From Hyphomicrobiales bacterium (GTDB taxonomy: Bacteria; Pseudomonadota; Alphaproteobacteria; Rhizobiales; Rhizobiaceae), in assembly GCA_900471515.1 (NCBI GenBank), contig UCFC01000015.1:248001-312000 (forward strand): a DNA stretch of 64,000 nt, read 5' to 3'. Within the stretch, counting starts at the first letter, position 1. Every line of letters begins with the position of its first letter. This document shows, in pieces, positions 1 through 8,746 of the stretch. Both the position numbers and the translations under genes were made by a program. The notes under the pieces are model-generated. The model saw only the letters and a list, made by a program, of their open reading frames with translations, did no database searches and had not been told where the DNA came from.

Positions 1-2
1 TC

Positions 3-2525
3 ATTGACAAGATTCTTTCTCGTTTCAAGATTCAGACCAAGGTTCTGATTTTTGTACTGCCATTCGTCATCACCATTTCCGCCGTCGGCCTGACCGGTCT
101 CTACGCCTCCGGTCTGCTGCAGGGCCGCATGGAGATTTCCAACAGCGTTCTCCAGTCGCTGAGTGGCTTCAAGGATCTCTACGCCTCGATGGACGACTTC
201 CTGCAGACTACCAACGAGCAGGCGCGCGACAAGCTCTATGCGGACATCAAGGCGCAGGGACAGACGCTGGACGCCACCATGGCGCAGATCGGCGACAATT
301 CCGGCCATGACAACCTGCAATCGGCAATCGAGGGAACGAACGGCATTTCCGACACCGTCGGCAAGCTCTGGACCCTGCACGAGCAGGAAGTGGCGCTGCG
401 CAAGCAGATCGACGACGCCCAGAAGGTCATGATCACCAACCGCTTCAACGTCAGCTATGACGCCAAGCAGCTGGAAGAAAACATCCGCACCGACGAGGGC
501 AATGCGACGGCGACGCTGCGCGCCGCCGACCGTCTGCTGAAGGGCGGCGACACGCTGGCAAACGCCATGAACGATTTCGGCAAGGCGCAGACGCCGGCCG
601 ACAAGCTGAAAGCCGTGACCGATGCGCTTCCCGGCATCATCAAGGCCCAGCGCATGATCGAAATCTCCGTGCCGCAGAACCAGAAGAGCATGACCCAGTC
701 GATGGCGCAGACCGTCAACGACTTGAAGGCTCAGGCGGCGGCACCCGATGCCGGCACGGATGAGGGCGTTGCCAATCTCGGCCGCCTCGTCTCCCGCTTC
801 CGCCAGATGTCGACCTATACGCAGCTTACCGCCACGCAGATGATGCGCGAGGCGACGACGACCTTCGTCGAGCTCGACAGCCGCATCGCCCAGACCAACT
901 CGGTCCTCGAGGATACGCGCCGCCTCGAAAGCTCCATCTACTCGCTGCAGCTCGTGCTCGCCGATTTCAACGCCAGGCCGAACAAGGAAAACCGCGTTCG
1001 CCTGAACCAGGAAATCGCCACGCTCAACACCATGCTCAACACTCTGCAGGCAAGCGCCAAGGGCATGAACTTCGCCAGCGATATCGTCGATGCGATCACC
1101 CCCGCTCTCACCTCGATGGACAAGGGCGCGCAGAGCCTCGTCGATGTGATCGATCAGCGCACGGCCGATTACGTTGCCGCACGCCAGCAGCTCGACGGCG
1201 TCTGGGGCCAGCTCACCAGCTTTGCCGAAGAGCAGAAGCAGACTGCCGGCACGGAACGCGATCAGGCCAACAGCATTTCCGTCGGCACGACCGCGCTCGG
1301 CATCCTCGTCTCCATCGTCGGCGGCATTGCGCTGGTGCTGACGCTGCAGCGGCCGATCGCCCAGATCACCGCCGCCATGCGCCGCATCGCCGAAGGTGCG
1401 CTCGACACCAGCATCTCCGGTGAGAAGCGGCATGACGAAATCGGAGACATGGCCCGTGCGCTCGGCATCTTCAAGGAAAATGCCATCTCCAAGATCCGCA
1501 TCGAGGAGCAGAGCGACGAAGAGCGCCAGGCCGCCGAACACGAGCGCCAGCGCAACGATGCCGAAAAGCGCGAGATGGACCGCCAGATCGAATTTGCCGT
1601 CAACCAGCTCGCCGCCGGTCTGGAGCGCATGTCGCAGGGCGACATCTCGACGACGATCGATACGCCCTTCATCGGCCGCCTCGAGCAGCTGCGTCAGGAT
1701 TTCAACGGTTCGATGATGCGCCTGCAAGCGACGATGAGCCAGATCCGCGACAACGTGCAGATGATCCAGGGCAACGGCAACCAGATGGCCCAGTCCGCCG
1801 AGGACCTCTCCAAGCGTACCGAGCAGCAGGCCGCGTCGCTGGAAGAAACCGCCGCGGCCGTCGATCAGATCACCGTGACGGTCCGCTCGTCCGCCGAGCG
1901 TGCCAAGGATGCCGACCAGATCGTCCGCCAGGCCAAGCGCAGCGCCGACGATTCCGCCGTCGTCGTCAACAACGCGATCGACGCCATGGGCCGGATCGAG
2001 GAAGCTTCGCGCCAGATCGAGCAGATCATCGGCGTCATCGACGAGATCGCATTCCAGACGAACCTGCTGGCACTCAACGCCGGCATCGAGGCGGCGCGTG
2101 CCGGTGAAGCCGGCAAGGGCTTCGCGGTCGTCGCCATGGAAGTCCGTGAGCTTGCCCAGCGCTCCGCCGCTGCCGCGCAGGAGATCAAGGGCCTCATCAA
2201 CAAATCCACCAACGAGGTCAATTCCGGTTCGCAGTTCGTGCAGGAAACCGGCACGGTTCTCGCCAAGATCAGCGCCCAGATCGTCACGATCAGCCAGCAT
2301 GTCGAAATGATCGCCCGTGCCAGCCACGACCAGTCGAGCGCGCTGCAGGAAGTCAACTCCACCGTCAACCAGATGGACCAGATGACCCAGCAGAACGCCG
2401 CGATGGTGGAAGAAACCACGGCCGCGAGCCGCGAGCTGGCAAACGAGGCGGATGCGCTGCTGCACCTCGTGCGGCAGTTCAAGATCGATGGCGACAGCGA
2501 CATGCAGGTCTATCGCGCTGCCTGA
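3..2525 (+). CDS. Methyl-accepting chemotaxis protein, 5'-truncated by window edge
   Basis: Chemoreceptor that passes ligand binding in the periplasm to CheA/CheW. The frame is open from base 3 and encodes a first membrane helix (about bases 42-120) before the first internal ATG at 129, so the real start lies just left of the window. A periplasmic region of roughly 380 residues looks entirely helical (helical-bundle or HBM-like; inference). The second membrane helix is at about 1275-1345, followed by HAMP (1346-1500), a second HAMP-like segment (1585-1740) and the signalling domain with the hairpin tip [21 protein letters not shown] near 2041-2105. The C-terminus lacks a CheR-tethering NWETF-type pentapeptide. 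A strong terminator follows. The ligand is unknown. Confidence 0.95.
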   Translation: MDKILSRFKIQTKVLIFVLPFVITISAVGLTGLYASGLLQGRMEISNSVLQSLSGFKDLYASMDDFLQTTNEQARDKLYADIKAQGQTLDATMAQIGDNSGHDNLQSAIEGTNGISDTVGKLWTLHEQEVALRKQIDDAQKVMITNRFNVSYDAKQLEENIRTDEGNATATLRAADRLLKGGDTLANAMNDFGKAQTPADKLKAVTDALPGIIKAQRMIEISVPQNQKSMTQSMAQTVNDLKAQAAAPDAGTDEGVANLGRLVSRFRQMSTYTQLTATQMMREATTTFVELDSRIAQTNSVLEDTRRLESSIYSLQLVLADFNARPNKENRVRLNQEIATLNTMLNTLQASAKGMNFASDIVDAITPALTSMDKGAQSLVDVIDQRTADYVAARQQLDGVWGQLTSFAEEQKQTAGTERDQANSISVGTTALGILVSIVGGIALVLTLQRPIAQITAAMRRIAEGALDTSISGEKRHDEIGDMARALGIFKENAISKIRIEEQSDEERQAAEHERQRNDAEKREMDRQIEFAVNQLAAGLERMSQGDISTTIDTPFIGRLEQLRQDFNGSMMRLQATMSQIRDNVQMIQGNGNQMAQSAEDLSKRTEQQAASLEETAAAVDQITVTVRSSAERAKDADQIVRQAKRSADDSAVVVNNAIDAMGRIEEASRQIEQIIGVIDEIAFQTNLLALNAGIEAARAGEAGKGFAVVAMEVRELAQRSAAAAQEIKGLINKSTNEVNSGSQFVQETGTVLAKISAQIVTISQHVEMIARASHDQSSALQEVNSTVNQMDQMTQQNAAMVEETTAASRELANEADALLHLVRQFKIDGDSDMQVYRAA

Positions 2526-2555
2526 CCCGAACGTCTTCTTCATCGAAGCAGTGAA

Positions 2556-2582
2556 ATGGCCCCGCATTCGGGGCCATTTTTT
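2556..2582 (+). terminator. Rho-independent terminator of the first chemoreceptor gene
   Basis: Nine-bp stem ATGGCCCCG / CGGGGCCAT with a CATT loop, followed by five or more T. It lies 30 bases after the stop codon and separates the two chemoreceptor genes into different transcripts. Confidence 0.9.
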
Positions 2583-2716
2583 ACGGCGACATAAATCACG
2601 CAATGATTGCAGAAAAATTGCAACGATTGAAAATTCTGTGCCGCGTTCGCAGCGACGTGCCGCAAAAGGGCATGTCTGGTGGCGCCTGCAGGCATGGAAT
2701 GCCCGGCTGGCAAAGG

Positions 2717-2753
2717 CGTTAAGAGAAAATTTTCCTTAACGTTTTTCCGTTAA
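2717..2753. promoter_or_regulatory. Palindromic GTTAA sites upstream of the second chemoreceptor
   Basis: CGTTAAG and CTTAACG flank an AT-rich core (2717-2741; palindromic apart from one extra base), and another CGTTAA follows at 2748-2753. The set sits 33-70 bases before the start codon of the next gene, a position suited to promoter or operator function. The TTAA spacing does not fit the CtrA consensus TTAA-N7-TTAAC, so I do not name the factor. Confidence 0.4.
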
Positions 2754-2785
2754 CCTAGCTTTGGTTGTATTCGCCGGAGGTTTTG

Positions 2786-4630
2786 ATGCCGCGTTTCTTT
2801 TCGACATCCATTGTGCGCCAGATCGTTGCGATCACGCTGCTTCTGCTTGCCGTCAGCACCGCTGCGATTGTCGGCGTGACCTATTACAATCTCGGCAGTT
2901 ACGTCATGGATAGCGCGGTCTCCGACGCCAAGGACGCGAGCCGCTCGATGGCGGTGCTCTATGGCGCAAGCGATGCCGGTGTCCGCATCGATGTGAAGGA
3001 CAACGTGCTGTCCGGCGTCACCGAGGACAAGATCCCCAGTTTTGCCGATTATTCGCTGGTTGACCGCACGGCGCAGTCGATCGCCGGCGTCGCCACCATA
3101 TTCGAAAAGCAGGGCGCCGATTATGTCCGCGTCTCCACCAACCTGAAGAAGGAAAACGGCGATCGCGCCGTCGGCACCAAGCTCGCCGCCGATCATCCCG
3201 CCCAGCCCGTGCTGGCGCAGGGCAACGCCTATTACGGTCCGGCAGACCTCTTCGGCCGCAAGTTCATGACGGGCTATTTCCCGGTCAAGAACCCGTCGGG
3301 CGCCACAATCGGCATCCTCTTCATCGGCATACCCATGGAAGTCTATTACGAGCGCATGAACCAGCTGCAGACCCTGGTTCTGAGCGTCGGCGCCGTGGTG
3401 ATGCTGCTCGTCGGTGTGCTCGCCTTCTTTGCGATCCGCCGCTCCGTAAAGCCGATGCAGGCGCTGACGTCGAGCGTGCATGCCATTTCGTCCGGCGATC
3501 TCGTCAGCGCCGTCCCCTGCGTCGACAAGAAGAACGAATTCGGCGAGATCGGCCGCGCGCTTGCTCTCTTCCGTGACGGCGCGGCAGCCCGCCAGGAGCT
3601 GGAAACGCAGGCCGCCGAACAGCGTGCCCTCAACGATGCCGAGCGCAGCCGCAACGACGCCGAAAAGCGCACGCTGGACGGCCAGATCGATTTCGCCGTC
3701 AACCAGCTTGCGGCCGGCCTCGGGCGCCTGTCGCAGGGCGATGTCTCGCAGACCATCGAAACGCCCTTCGTCGGCCGCCTCGAACAGCTGCGGATCGATT
3801 TCAACTGTTCGCTCGAGCGCCTTCAGGATACGCTGACCCGCATCCGGGCGAGCGCCGCCTCGATCCAGCGCAACAGCGGCTCGGTCTCGGCCTCGGCGGA
3901 CGAGCTTTCCAAGCGCACGGAATCCCAGGCCGCAAGCCTGGAGGAAACCGCCGCCGCCGTTGAGGAAATCACCGTCACCGTCCGCTCGTCGGCCGAACGC
4001 GCCCATGAGGCAAACAACGTGGTGGCCGCAACCAAGCGCACGGCCGACAGTTCCGGCACTGTCGTCGGTGACGCGGTCGCCGCCATGGGCCGTATCGAAG
4101 ACGCCTCGCAACGCATCGAACAGATCATCGTCGTCATCGACGACATCGCCTTCCAGACCAACCTTCTGGCGCTGAATGCCGGTGTCGAAGCGGCCCGCGC
4201 CGGTGAAGCCGGCAAGGGCTTTGCCGTCGTTGCCCAGGAAGTCCGTGAGCTTGCCCAGCGCTCGGCCAATGCTGCCAAGGAGATCAAGGCGCTCATCGAA
4301 CAGTCGACCCGCGAAGTGAATGCCGGTTCCGAACTGGTGCAGAAGACCGGCAGCGTACTCGCCTCGATCAGCCACGAGATCATCGCGATCAGCGGCCATG
4401 TCGAAACCATAGCCACCGCAAGCCGCGACCAGTCGGCCGCCCTTCAGGACGTCAACAGCTCCGTCAACGCGATGGACCAGATGACCCAGAAGAACGCGTC
4501 GATGGTGGCCGAAGCCACGCAGGCAAGCCGCCAGCTGGCGGAAGAGGCCGACATGCTGATGGCGCTCATCGACCAGTTCCGCCTTGCCGGAACGCCTGCC
4601 GCTCAGGGTCGTGCGCGGCAGGCGGCCTGA
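2786..4630 (+). CDS. Methyl-accepting chemotaxis protein with single-Cache sensor
   Basis: Chemoreceptor of 614 residues. I chose the ATG at 2786 because GGAGG lies 5 bases upstream; an in-frame TTG at 2765 lacks such a site. Membrane helices lie at about residues 10-32 and 196-218. The roughly 160-residue periplasmic part between them reads as a single Cache domain ([18 protein letters not shown], then [17 protein letters not shown]). HAMP, a second HAMP-like repeat ([15 protein letters not shown]) and the signalling domain follow, with the tip [21 protein letters not shown]. The cytoplasmic half is closely similar to that of the preceding receptor while the sensor is unrelated, which suggests duplication with sensor exchange. 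Small organic acids or amino acids are typical Cache ligands; the actual ligand is unknown. Confidence 0.95.
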   Translation: MPRFFSTSIVRQIVAITLLLLAVSTAAIVGVTYYNLGSYVMDSAVSDAKDASRSMAVLYGASDAGVRIDVKDNVLSGVTEDKIPSFADYSLVDRTAQSIAGVATIFEKQGADYVRVSTNLKKENGDRAVGTKLAADHPAQPVLAQGNAYYGPADLFGRKFMTGYFPVKNPSGATIGILFIGIPMEVYYERMNQLQTLVLSVGAVVMLLVGVLAFFAIRRSVKPMQALTSSVHAISSGDLVSAVPCVDKKNEFGEIGRALALFRDGAAARQELETQAAEQRALNDAERSRNDAEKRTLDGQIDFAVNQLAAGLGRLSQGDVSQTIETPFVGRLEQLRIDFNCSLERLQDTLTRIRASAASIQRNSGSVSASADELSKRTESQAASLEETAAAVEEITVTVRSSAERAHEANNVVAATKRTADSSGTVVGDAVAAMGRIEDASQRIEQIIVVIDDIAFQTNLLALNAGVEAARAGEAGKGFAVVAQEVRELAQRSANAAKEIKALIEQSTREVNAGSELVQKTGSVLASISHEIIAISGHVETIATASRDQSAALQDVNSSVNAMDQMTQKNASMVAEATQASRQLAEEADMLMALIDQFRLAGTPAAQGRARQAA

Positions 4631-4848
4631 GCTGCACATCGGTCTTCGCCGGGCCGCGCCTTCGCGCGGCCGGCGCTCGCGCCTGCCGGCGATGTCAGCC
4701 AGGCGACGAAGCGCGTCGGATAGCTGCTCCCGGCCTCGTTGTAGAAGGTGTCTTCTTCCTTCATCCGCTCACGCGCCGTGGACGGCGGGCGCAGGCCTGC
4801 GCGTTGCATCCGGCTGCCGATCGATGCGATTATGAAAAAGTCGATCAT
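4603..4848 (-). CDS. Small protein of unknown function
   Basis: Possible 81-residue protein. The ATG at 4848 follows AAAGGA by nine bases; an upstream in-frame ATG at 4875 has no ribosome site. The N-terminus is mildly hydrophobic ([18 protein letters not shown]), the middle contains [21 protein letters not shown], and the tail is Ala/Arg-rich. The end overlaps the last 28 bases of the convergent chemoreceptor gene. It is divergent from the LysR gene beginning at 4939, the usual layout for a LysR target. I do not recognise the family, and the coding nature rests only on the ribosome site and layout. Confidence 0.4.
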   Translation of the reverse strand: MIDFFIIASIGSRMQRAGLRPPSTARERMKEEDTFYNEAGSSYPTRFVAWLTSPAGASAGRAKARPGEDRCAAQAACRARP

Positions 4849-4938
4849 CACGATGTCCTTTCGTTTCGTGGACATCGATTGATCTACACATCAAAATTCG
4901 CTTTCTGAACAGGCAAGATCCCGCTATGTTTTTCACTC

Positions 4939-5808
4939 ATGAAAAACAGCAATTGGGATTCCTATCAGCTTTTCCTGCAGGTTGCCCGCACCGGCGGGCT
5001 GACGGGTGCGAGTGCCGCCACTGATTTGAGCCCGGCGACGATCGGCCGGCGCATGCTCGACCTGGAGCAGGAACTCGCTCGCACGCTCTTTCACCGCAGC
5101 CAGACCGGCTACCGCCTGACGGCCGATGGGCAGACGCTCGTCGACCATTTGCTGGAAATGGAGGCGGCCGCCCGCAAGGTCGAAGCGTGGCGGCAATCCT
5201 CCGAGCGGGGCGTCACCGTCAGGATCACAGCCGGCACATGGATCTCCTGGTTGCTGACCGAGAATTTTGCGGCGATCCGCATGCCGGCCGATACGTTCGC
5301 CATCTCCCTGACGATCGGGGAAGCGCGCGCGAATCTGAACTACCGCGAAAGCGATATCGGCATCCGCGCCTTCGAGCCGGAGGAAAGCAATCTCGCTGCC
5401 CGCCTGCTCGGCGAAGTCGCCTATGCCGTCTACATCAGGCGCAACGCCGGCCAGGACGACAACAGATGGATCGCCGTCGGCGAGGAGGATGCCATCTCTT
5501 CCTATCTGCGCTGGCCCTACAGGCAGGCCGGGTCCGCCATCGTCGCAACGGTCAATCGCCCGCGCTCGCTGCCGGATCTCGTGCGGGCGGGGGCGGGAAA
5601 GGCCGTGTTGCCCTGTTTCGTCGGCGACCTCGATCCCGAACTCGAACGCTGCGGCGGCGAGCTGCCGGAACTGCGCCACCGTCAATGGATCGTCATGAAT
5701 GCCGAGGATCGCCACCGCCCGGAAATCCGCACCGTTGCCGACCGGATGACGAAACTCCTGAAAAGCTATACCGACCTCTTTGCCGGCAAACGCGCCAGCC
5801 GCGGCTAG
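4939..5808 (+). CDS. LysR family transcriptional regulator
   Basis: A 289-residue DNA-binding regulator. The N-terminal winged HTH is clear (FLQVARTGGLTGASAATDLS then GRRMLDLEQELARTLFHRS). The effector-binding half is shorter and less typical than usual. It resembles the LysR subgroup with an isolated N-terminal domain and a short C-terminal part, so the effector cannot be inferred. It is divergent from the small gene ending at 4848, which may be its target, and convergent with the LuxR-type gene whose stop lies 12 bases away. Confidence 0.85.
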   Translation: MKNSNWDSYQLFLQVARTGGLTGASAATDLSPATIGRRMLDLEQELARTLFHRSQTGYRLTADGQTLVDHLLEMEAAARKVEAWRQSSERGVTVRITAGTWISWLLTENFAAIRMPADTFAISLTIGEARANLNYRESDIGIRAFEPEESNLAARLLGEVAYAVYIRRNAGQDDNRWIAVGEEDAISSYLRWPYRQAGSAIVATVNRPRSLPDLVRAGAGKAVLPCFVGDLDPELERCGGELPELRHRQWIVMNAEDRHRPEIRTVADRMTKLLKSYTDLFAGKRASRG

Positions 5809-5819
5809 CTCGAAAGGCG

Positions 5820-6920
5820 CTACGGCATCAGCCGGCGCACCAGCCCCACCTGGCTGTTCACGCCGAGCTTCGAATAGATGTTCTTCAGATGCGAGCGCGC
5901 GGTTTCGTAGCTCACATCGTTCGTTCGGGCCACTTCGCGCAGCGACAGGCCGGCCGCAATGCCGGCGGCGATCCGCATTTCCGCTGCCGTCAGCTGGTCG
6001 ATGCGGGGCAGGGCGTCGTTGAGATCGGGGCGCAGCGGCAGGCTTGTCCGCTCGATGATCATCGCCACCGTCGGACCTTCGAGAAATTCGGTGATGAAAT
6101 CCGACTGCATCTTCACCAGCGTGCATTTGAAACTGGTGTTCTTCGTCCTGATCAGCGTGCTGGCCGGCGAAACTGCCTGCAGGCGATGGCGCAGCAGGGC
6201 CGACAGGCGGGAGGCAAGCTCGCCGTCGTTGATCATGATCCGCCCGGTCGACGTCACGCCGATCGCTTCGCCCTCGGCGATCATCCGTTCGGCCGCGCCG
6301 TTGATGGAGCGAATGGCCTGATCCTCGCCGATATAGACGATGCCGACGCCGATCGCATCGAAAAGCGCCAGCCCGTTTTCATTGTGGTGCGGATCGCTGT
6401 GTTCGCGGCGGATGAAATCGAAGGCGCGACGCAGATGCGGCGCCAGATCGCTGAGAAGTTCGGCGTTGCCGCGATTGAAATCCGGATCGGAAGAGGACGT
6501 CAGCGTCGAAAGATTGAAGGAGCGCCCGCGCTCGCGCATGATCGTCACGCCGACGCTGCTCTCGCAGCCGATCCAGCGAAGGTAATCGTTGTAGAATTCC
6601 GTCTTCTGCAGCTGATCGTGCGGCAGCATCTGGTCGGCGATCACGCCAAGGCCGATCGGCCGGGTGGCGGCGCGGGGCATCCAGGGGTTGATGGACGCAT
6701 AGTAGCGGTTATAGGCCTCGGTTTCCTTTTCCGCCAGACCGGACGACAGGGAGAGGCCGCCGGTGCGCGCCACGGCGTCGTGGAAGAACAGCGTCGATTT
6801 GGCATCCGGCATCGTCGCGGTGAGGACGTCGAGGAAGGCTTGCCACGTCGTCTCGCCAAAAAGCGCGCCGTAGATAAGATCGGTCAGAACTTCGAGTTTT
6901 GCGTGCGGCGAACCGGGCAT
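5820..6920 (-). CDS. LuxR-type helix-turn-helix regulator
   Basis: A 366-residue regulator. The last 60 residues form a GerE/LuxR-type HTH (LTAAEMRIAAGIAAGLSLRE, then YETARSHLKNIYSKLGVNSQ). The N-terminal 290 residues do not show a recognisable response-regulator receiver or an autoinducer-binding domain; part of it (GVGIVYIGEDQAIRSINGAA) reads like a PAS fold. It is probably a single-component sensor-regulator. No luxI-type synthase is nearby, so a quorum-sensing role is unsupported. It is transcribed in the same direction as the downstream-lying aceA unit but is separated from it by a hairpin. Confidence 0.85.
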   Translation of the reverse strand: MPGSPHAKLEVLTDLIYGALFGETTWQAFLDVLTATMPDAKSTLFFHDAVARTGGLSLSSGLAEKETEAYNRYYASINPWMPRAATRPIGLGVIADQMLPHDQLQKTEFYNDYLRWIGCESSVGVTIMRERGRSFNLSTLTSSSDPDFNRGNAELLSDLAPHLRRAFDFIRREHSDPHHNENGLALFDAIGVGIVYIGEDQAIRSINGAAERMIAEGEAIGVTSTGRIMINDGELASRLSALLRHRLQAVSPASTLIRTKNTSFKCTLVKMQSDFITEFLEGPTVAMIIERTSLPLRPDLNDALPRIDQLTAAEMRIAAGIAAGLSLREVARTNDVSYETARSHLKNIYSKLGVNSQVGLVRRLMP

Positions 6921-6992
6921 ATGCAGTTCCGTTCGAATATGTACTCAATTATGCCGCGACTCCGCCGTGGTGACAATTGCGTCAAATAGCGT

Positions 6993-7020
6993 AGGCCCGG
7001 TGGAATATACCGCCGGGCCT
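6993..7020 (-). terminator. Hairpin after the aceA transcription unit
   Basis: Eight-bp stem AGGCCCGG / CCGGGCCT, 12-base loop, just past the stop of the 78-residue gene on the minus strand. It lacks a good T-tract, so it may act with Rho or as an mRNA 3'-end stabiliser. Confidence 0.5.
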
Positions 7021-7026
7021 CTACCC

Positions 7027-7263
7027 TCAGTTTCTGTGGGCGACGATGACAGGGATCAGAAGATCGCCCCAGTTGCCGTCGCCGCCATGATGCCGGGCGG
7101 AGCGCACCAGCTCGACCGAAACACCGGAATCGACCGCTTTCATGACCGACTGGTTGAGCCTGTGCAGGTCGTTGGCGAGCATGCGGATCACGCTCTGCTG
7201 GTTGTCGGTCATGCTGCTTGCCTGCTCTTCCGTCCGTTCGCGGACGCGTGCGATGGATGCCAT
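7027..7263 (-). CDS. Small conserved-looking protein in the aceA operon
   Basis: A 78-residue soluble protein starting at an ATG preceded by GAGGAGG, 14 bases after the aceA stop, so almost certainly co-transcribed with it. It is predicted mostly helical (ARVRERTEEQASSMTDNQQ, RMLANDLHRLNQSVMKAV) and ends in DLLIPVIVAHRN. I do not recognise a domain. Its position suggests a role linked to glyoxylate-shunt growth, for example modulation of isocitrate lyase, but that is inference only. Confidence 0.75.
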   Translation of the reverse strand: MASIARVRERTEEQASSMTDNQQSVIRMLANDLHRLNQSVMKAVDSGVSVELVRSARHHGGDGNWGDLLIPVIVAHRN

Positions 7264-7276
7264 ATCGGTTCCTCCT

Positions 7277-8566
7277 CTATTCGGCAGCCGGTTTGAATTG
7301 AGCCTGTTCGGTCGATTCCCGCATGGCCGTGGTCGAGGCGCTGCCGCCCGTTATCGCCAGTGACACGGCGTCGAAATAGCCGGTGCCGACTTCACGCTGA
7401 TGTTTGGTGGCGGTGTAGCCATGCGGCTCGGCGGCGAATTCCGCCTGCTGCAGTTCGCAATAGGCCGCCATCTGCCGCTCGCGATAGCCGCGGGCAAGTT
7501 CATACATCCCGTAGTTCAGCTGGTGGAAGCCGGCGAGCGTGATGAACTGGAACTTGTAGCCCATGGCCCCGAGCTCGCGCTGGAACTTCGCAATGGTCGC
7601 GTCGTCGAGGTTCTTCTTCCAGTTGAAGGAGGGCGAGCAATTATAGGCGAGAAGCTTGCCGGGATGCGCCCTGTGGACGCCTTCGGCAAAACGCCGCGCC
7701 TGTTCCAGGTCCGGTTTCGACGTTTCGCACCAGATGAGGTCGCAATGGCTGGCATAGGCGACGGCGCGTGCGATACAGGGCTCCAGCCCGCTGCGCACCC
7801 GGTAGAAGCCTTCGACCGTGCGGCCGGCATCGTAATCGACGAAGGGCTGGTCGCGCTCGTCGATGTCGGACGTCAGAAGTTTCGCCGCCTCCGCATCGGT
7901 GCGGGCGATGACGAGCGTCGGCACGCCCATGATATCGGCCGCAAGCCGCGCCGCGTCGAGATTGCGGATATGGGCGGCGGTCGGGATCAGCACCTTGCCG
8001 CCGAGATGGCCGCACTTTTTCTCCGATGCCAGCTGGTCCTCGAAGTGAACCCCGGCCGCCCCCGCCTCGATATAGGCCTTCATGATCTCGAAAGCGTTGA
8101 GAGGCCCGCCGAAACCGGCCTCGGCATCGGCGACGATGGGCGCAAACCAGGTTTCGACCGAGAGCCCGCTGCCTTCGGACGTTTCGATCTGGTCGGCGCG
8201 CTGCAGCGTTCGGTTGATGCGTCTGGCAAGCTCCGGCCCGGCATTGGCGGGATAGAGCGATTGGTCCGGATACATCGCCGATGCCGTGTTGGCGTCGGCG
8301 GCGACCTGCCAGCCCGAGAGGTAGATCGCCTTCAGCCCGGCGCGCACCATCTGCATGGCCTGGTTGCCGGAGAGCGCCCCGAGCGCGTTGACGAACGTCT
8401 CCTCGTGCAGAAGCCGCCAGAGCCGCGCGGCCCCCATTTCGGCAAGCGTATGGCTGAGCGTCACCGAGCCGCGCAGCCGCTCGACATCCTCTGCCGAATA
8501 GGGCCGCTCGATGCCGTCGAAACGTCCGTCCGGTGCGTTGCGGATGAGTTTGTAAATATCTGTCAT
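7277..8566 (-). CDS. aceA: Isocitrate lyase
   Basis: Cleaves isocitrate to glyoxylate and succinate, the first step of the glyoxylate shunt needed for growth on acetate and fatty acids. The protein is 429 residues, typical for bacterial AceA. The catalytic signature KKCGH is present with Cys near residue 185, and NCSPSFNW, part of the substrate pocket, occurs further on. I place the start at 8566 because AGGAGAT precedes this ATG; an in-frame start at 8590 would have no ribosome site. It is divergent from the ScfR-type regulator at 8747 and followed by a small co-transcribed gene. Repeated TTGTAAA-type sites lie in the shared promoter region. Confidence 0.97.
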   Translation of the reverse strand: MTDIYKLIRNAPDGRFDGIERPYSAEDVERLRGSVTLSHTLAEMGAARLWRLLHEETFVNALGALSGNQAMQMVRAGLKAIYLSGWQVAADANTASAMYPDQSLYPANAGPELARRINRTLQRADQIETSEGSGLSVETWFAPIVADAEAGFGGPLNAFEIMKAYIEAGAAGVHFEDQLASEKKCGHLGGKVLIPTAAHIRNLDAARLAADIMGVPTLVIARTDAEAAKLLTSDIDERDQPFVDYDAGRTVEGFYRVRSGLEPCIARAVAYASHCDLIWCETSKPDLEQARRFAEGVHRAHPGKLLAYNCSPSFNWKKNLDDATIAKFQRELGAMGYKFQFITLAGFHQLNYGMYELARGYRERQMAAYCELQQAEFAAEPHGYTATKHQREVGTGYFDAVSLAITGGSASTTAMRESTEQAQFKPAAE

Positions 8567-8724
8567 GCCAATCTCCTCTTTGGCGTCCAACGTTTGAGCG
8601 CTGATGACAGAATTTACAAATCCGGGCGAATGATCCAGAAAAACCTTTGATTTCAGGAGGGGAAAGAGGTTAGGATGAGGAGGATTTACAGGCTGGTTCT
8701 GTCATTTTGTAAAATATTGTAAAT
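8549..8724. promoter_or_regulatory. Cluster of TTTGTAAAT-type sites between aceA and its regulator
   Basis: Five related motifs: TTTGTAAAT at 8549-8557 (inside the first codons of aceA), ATTTACAAAT at 8612-8621, ATTTACA at 8684-8690, TTTTGTAAAAT at 8705-8715 and ATTGTAAAT at 8716-8724. The last two abut and lie 23 bases before the regulator gene. RamB-type regulators of aceA in actinobacteria bind related TTTGCAAA-like sites, so these are good candidates for operators of the adjacent ScfR protein, including autoregulation. Confidence 0.6.
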
Positions 8725-8746
8725 CGCGCGGTGTAGAGGACGTGAC

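Noticed and set aside
2736-2753. CtrA binding site upstream of the second chemoreceptor
   Set aside because: The TTAA half-sites are 10 or 13 bases apart, not the 7-base spacing of the CtrA consensus.
2750-4639. A 629-codon frame antisense to the second chemoreceptor
   Set aside because: Complement shadow of a clearly recognisable chemoreceptor; composition is Gly/Asp/Arg-rich without any family pattern.
5820-6920. Quorum-sensing LuxR regulator
   Set aside because: The N-terminal part lacks the recognisable autoinducer-binding pattern and there is no luxI-type gene nearby; only the HTH is supported.
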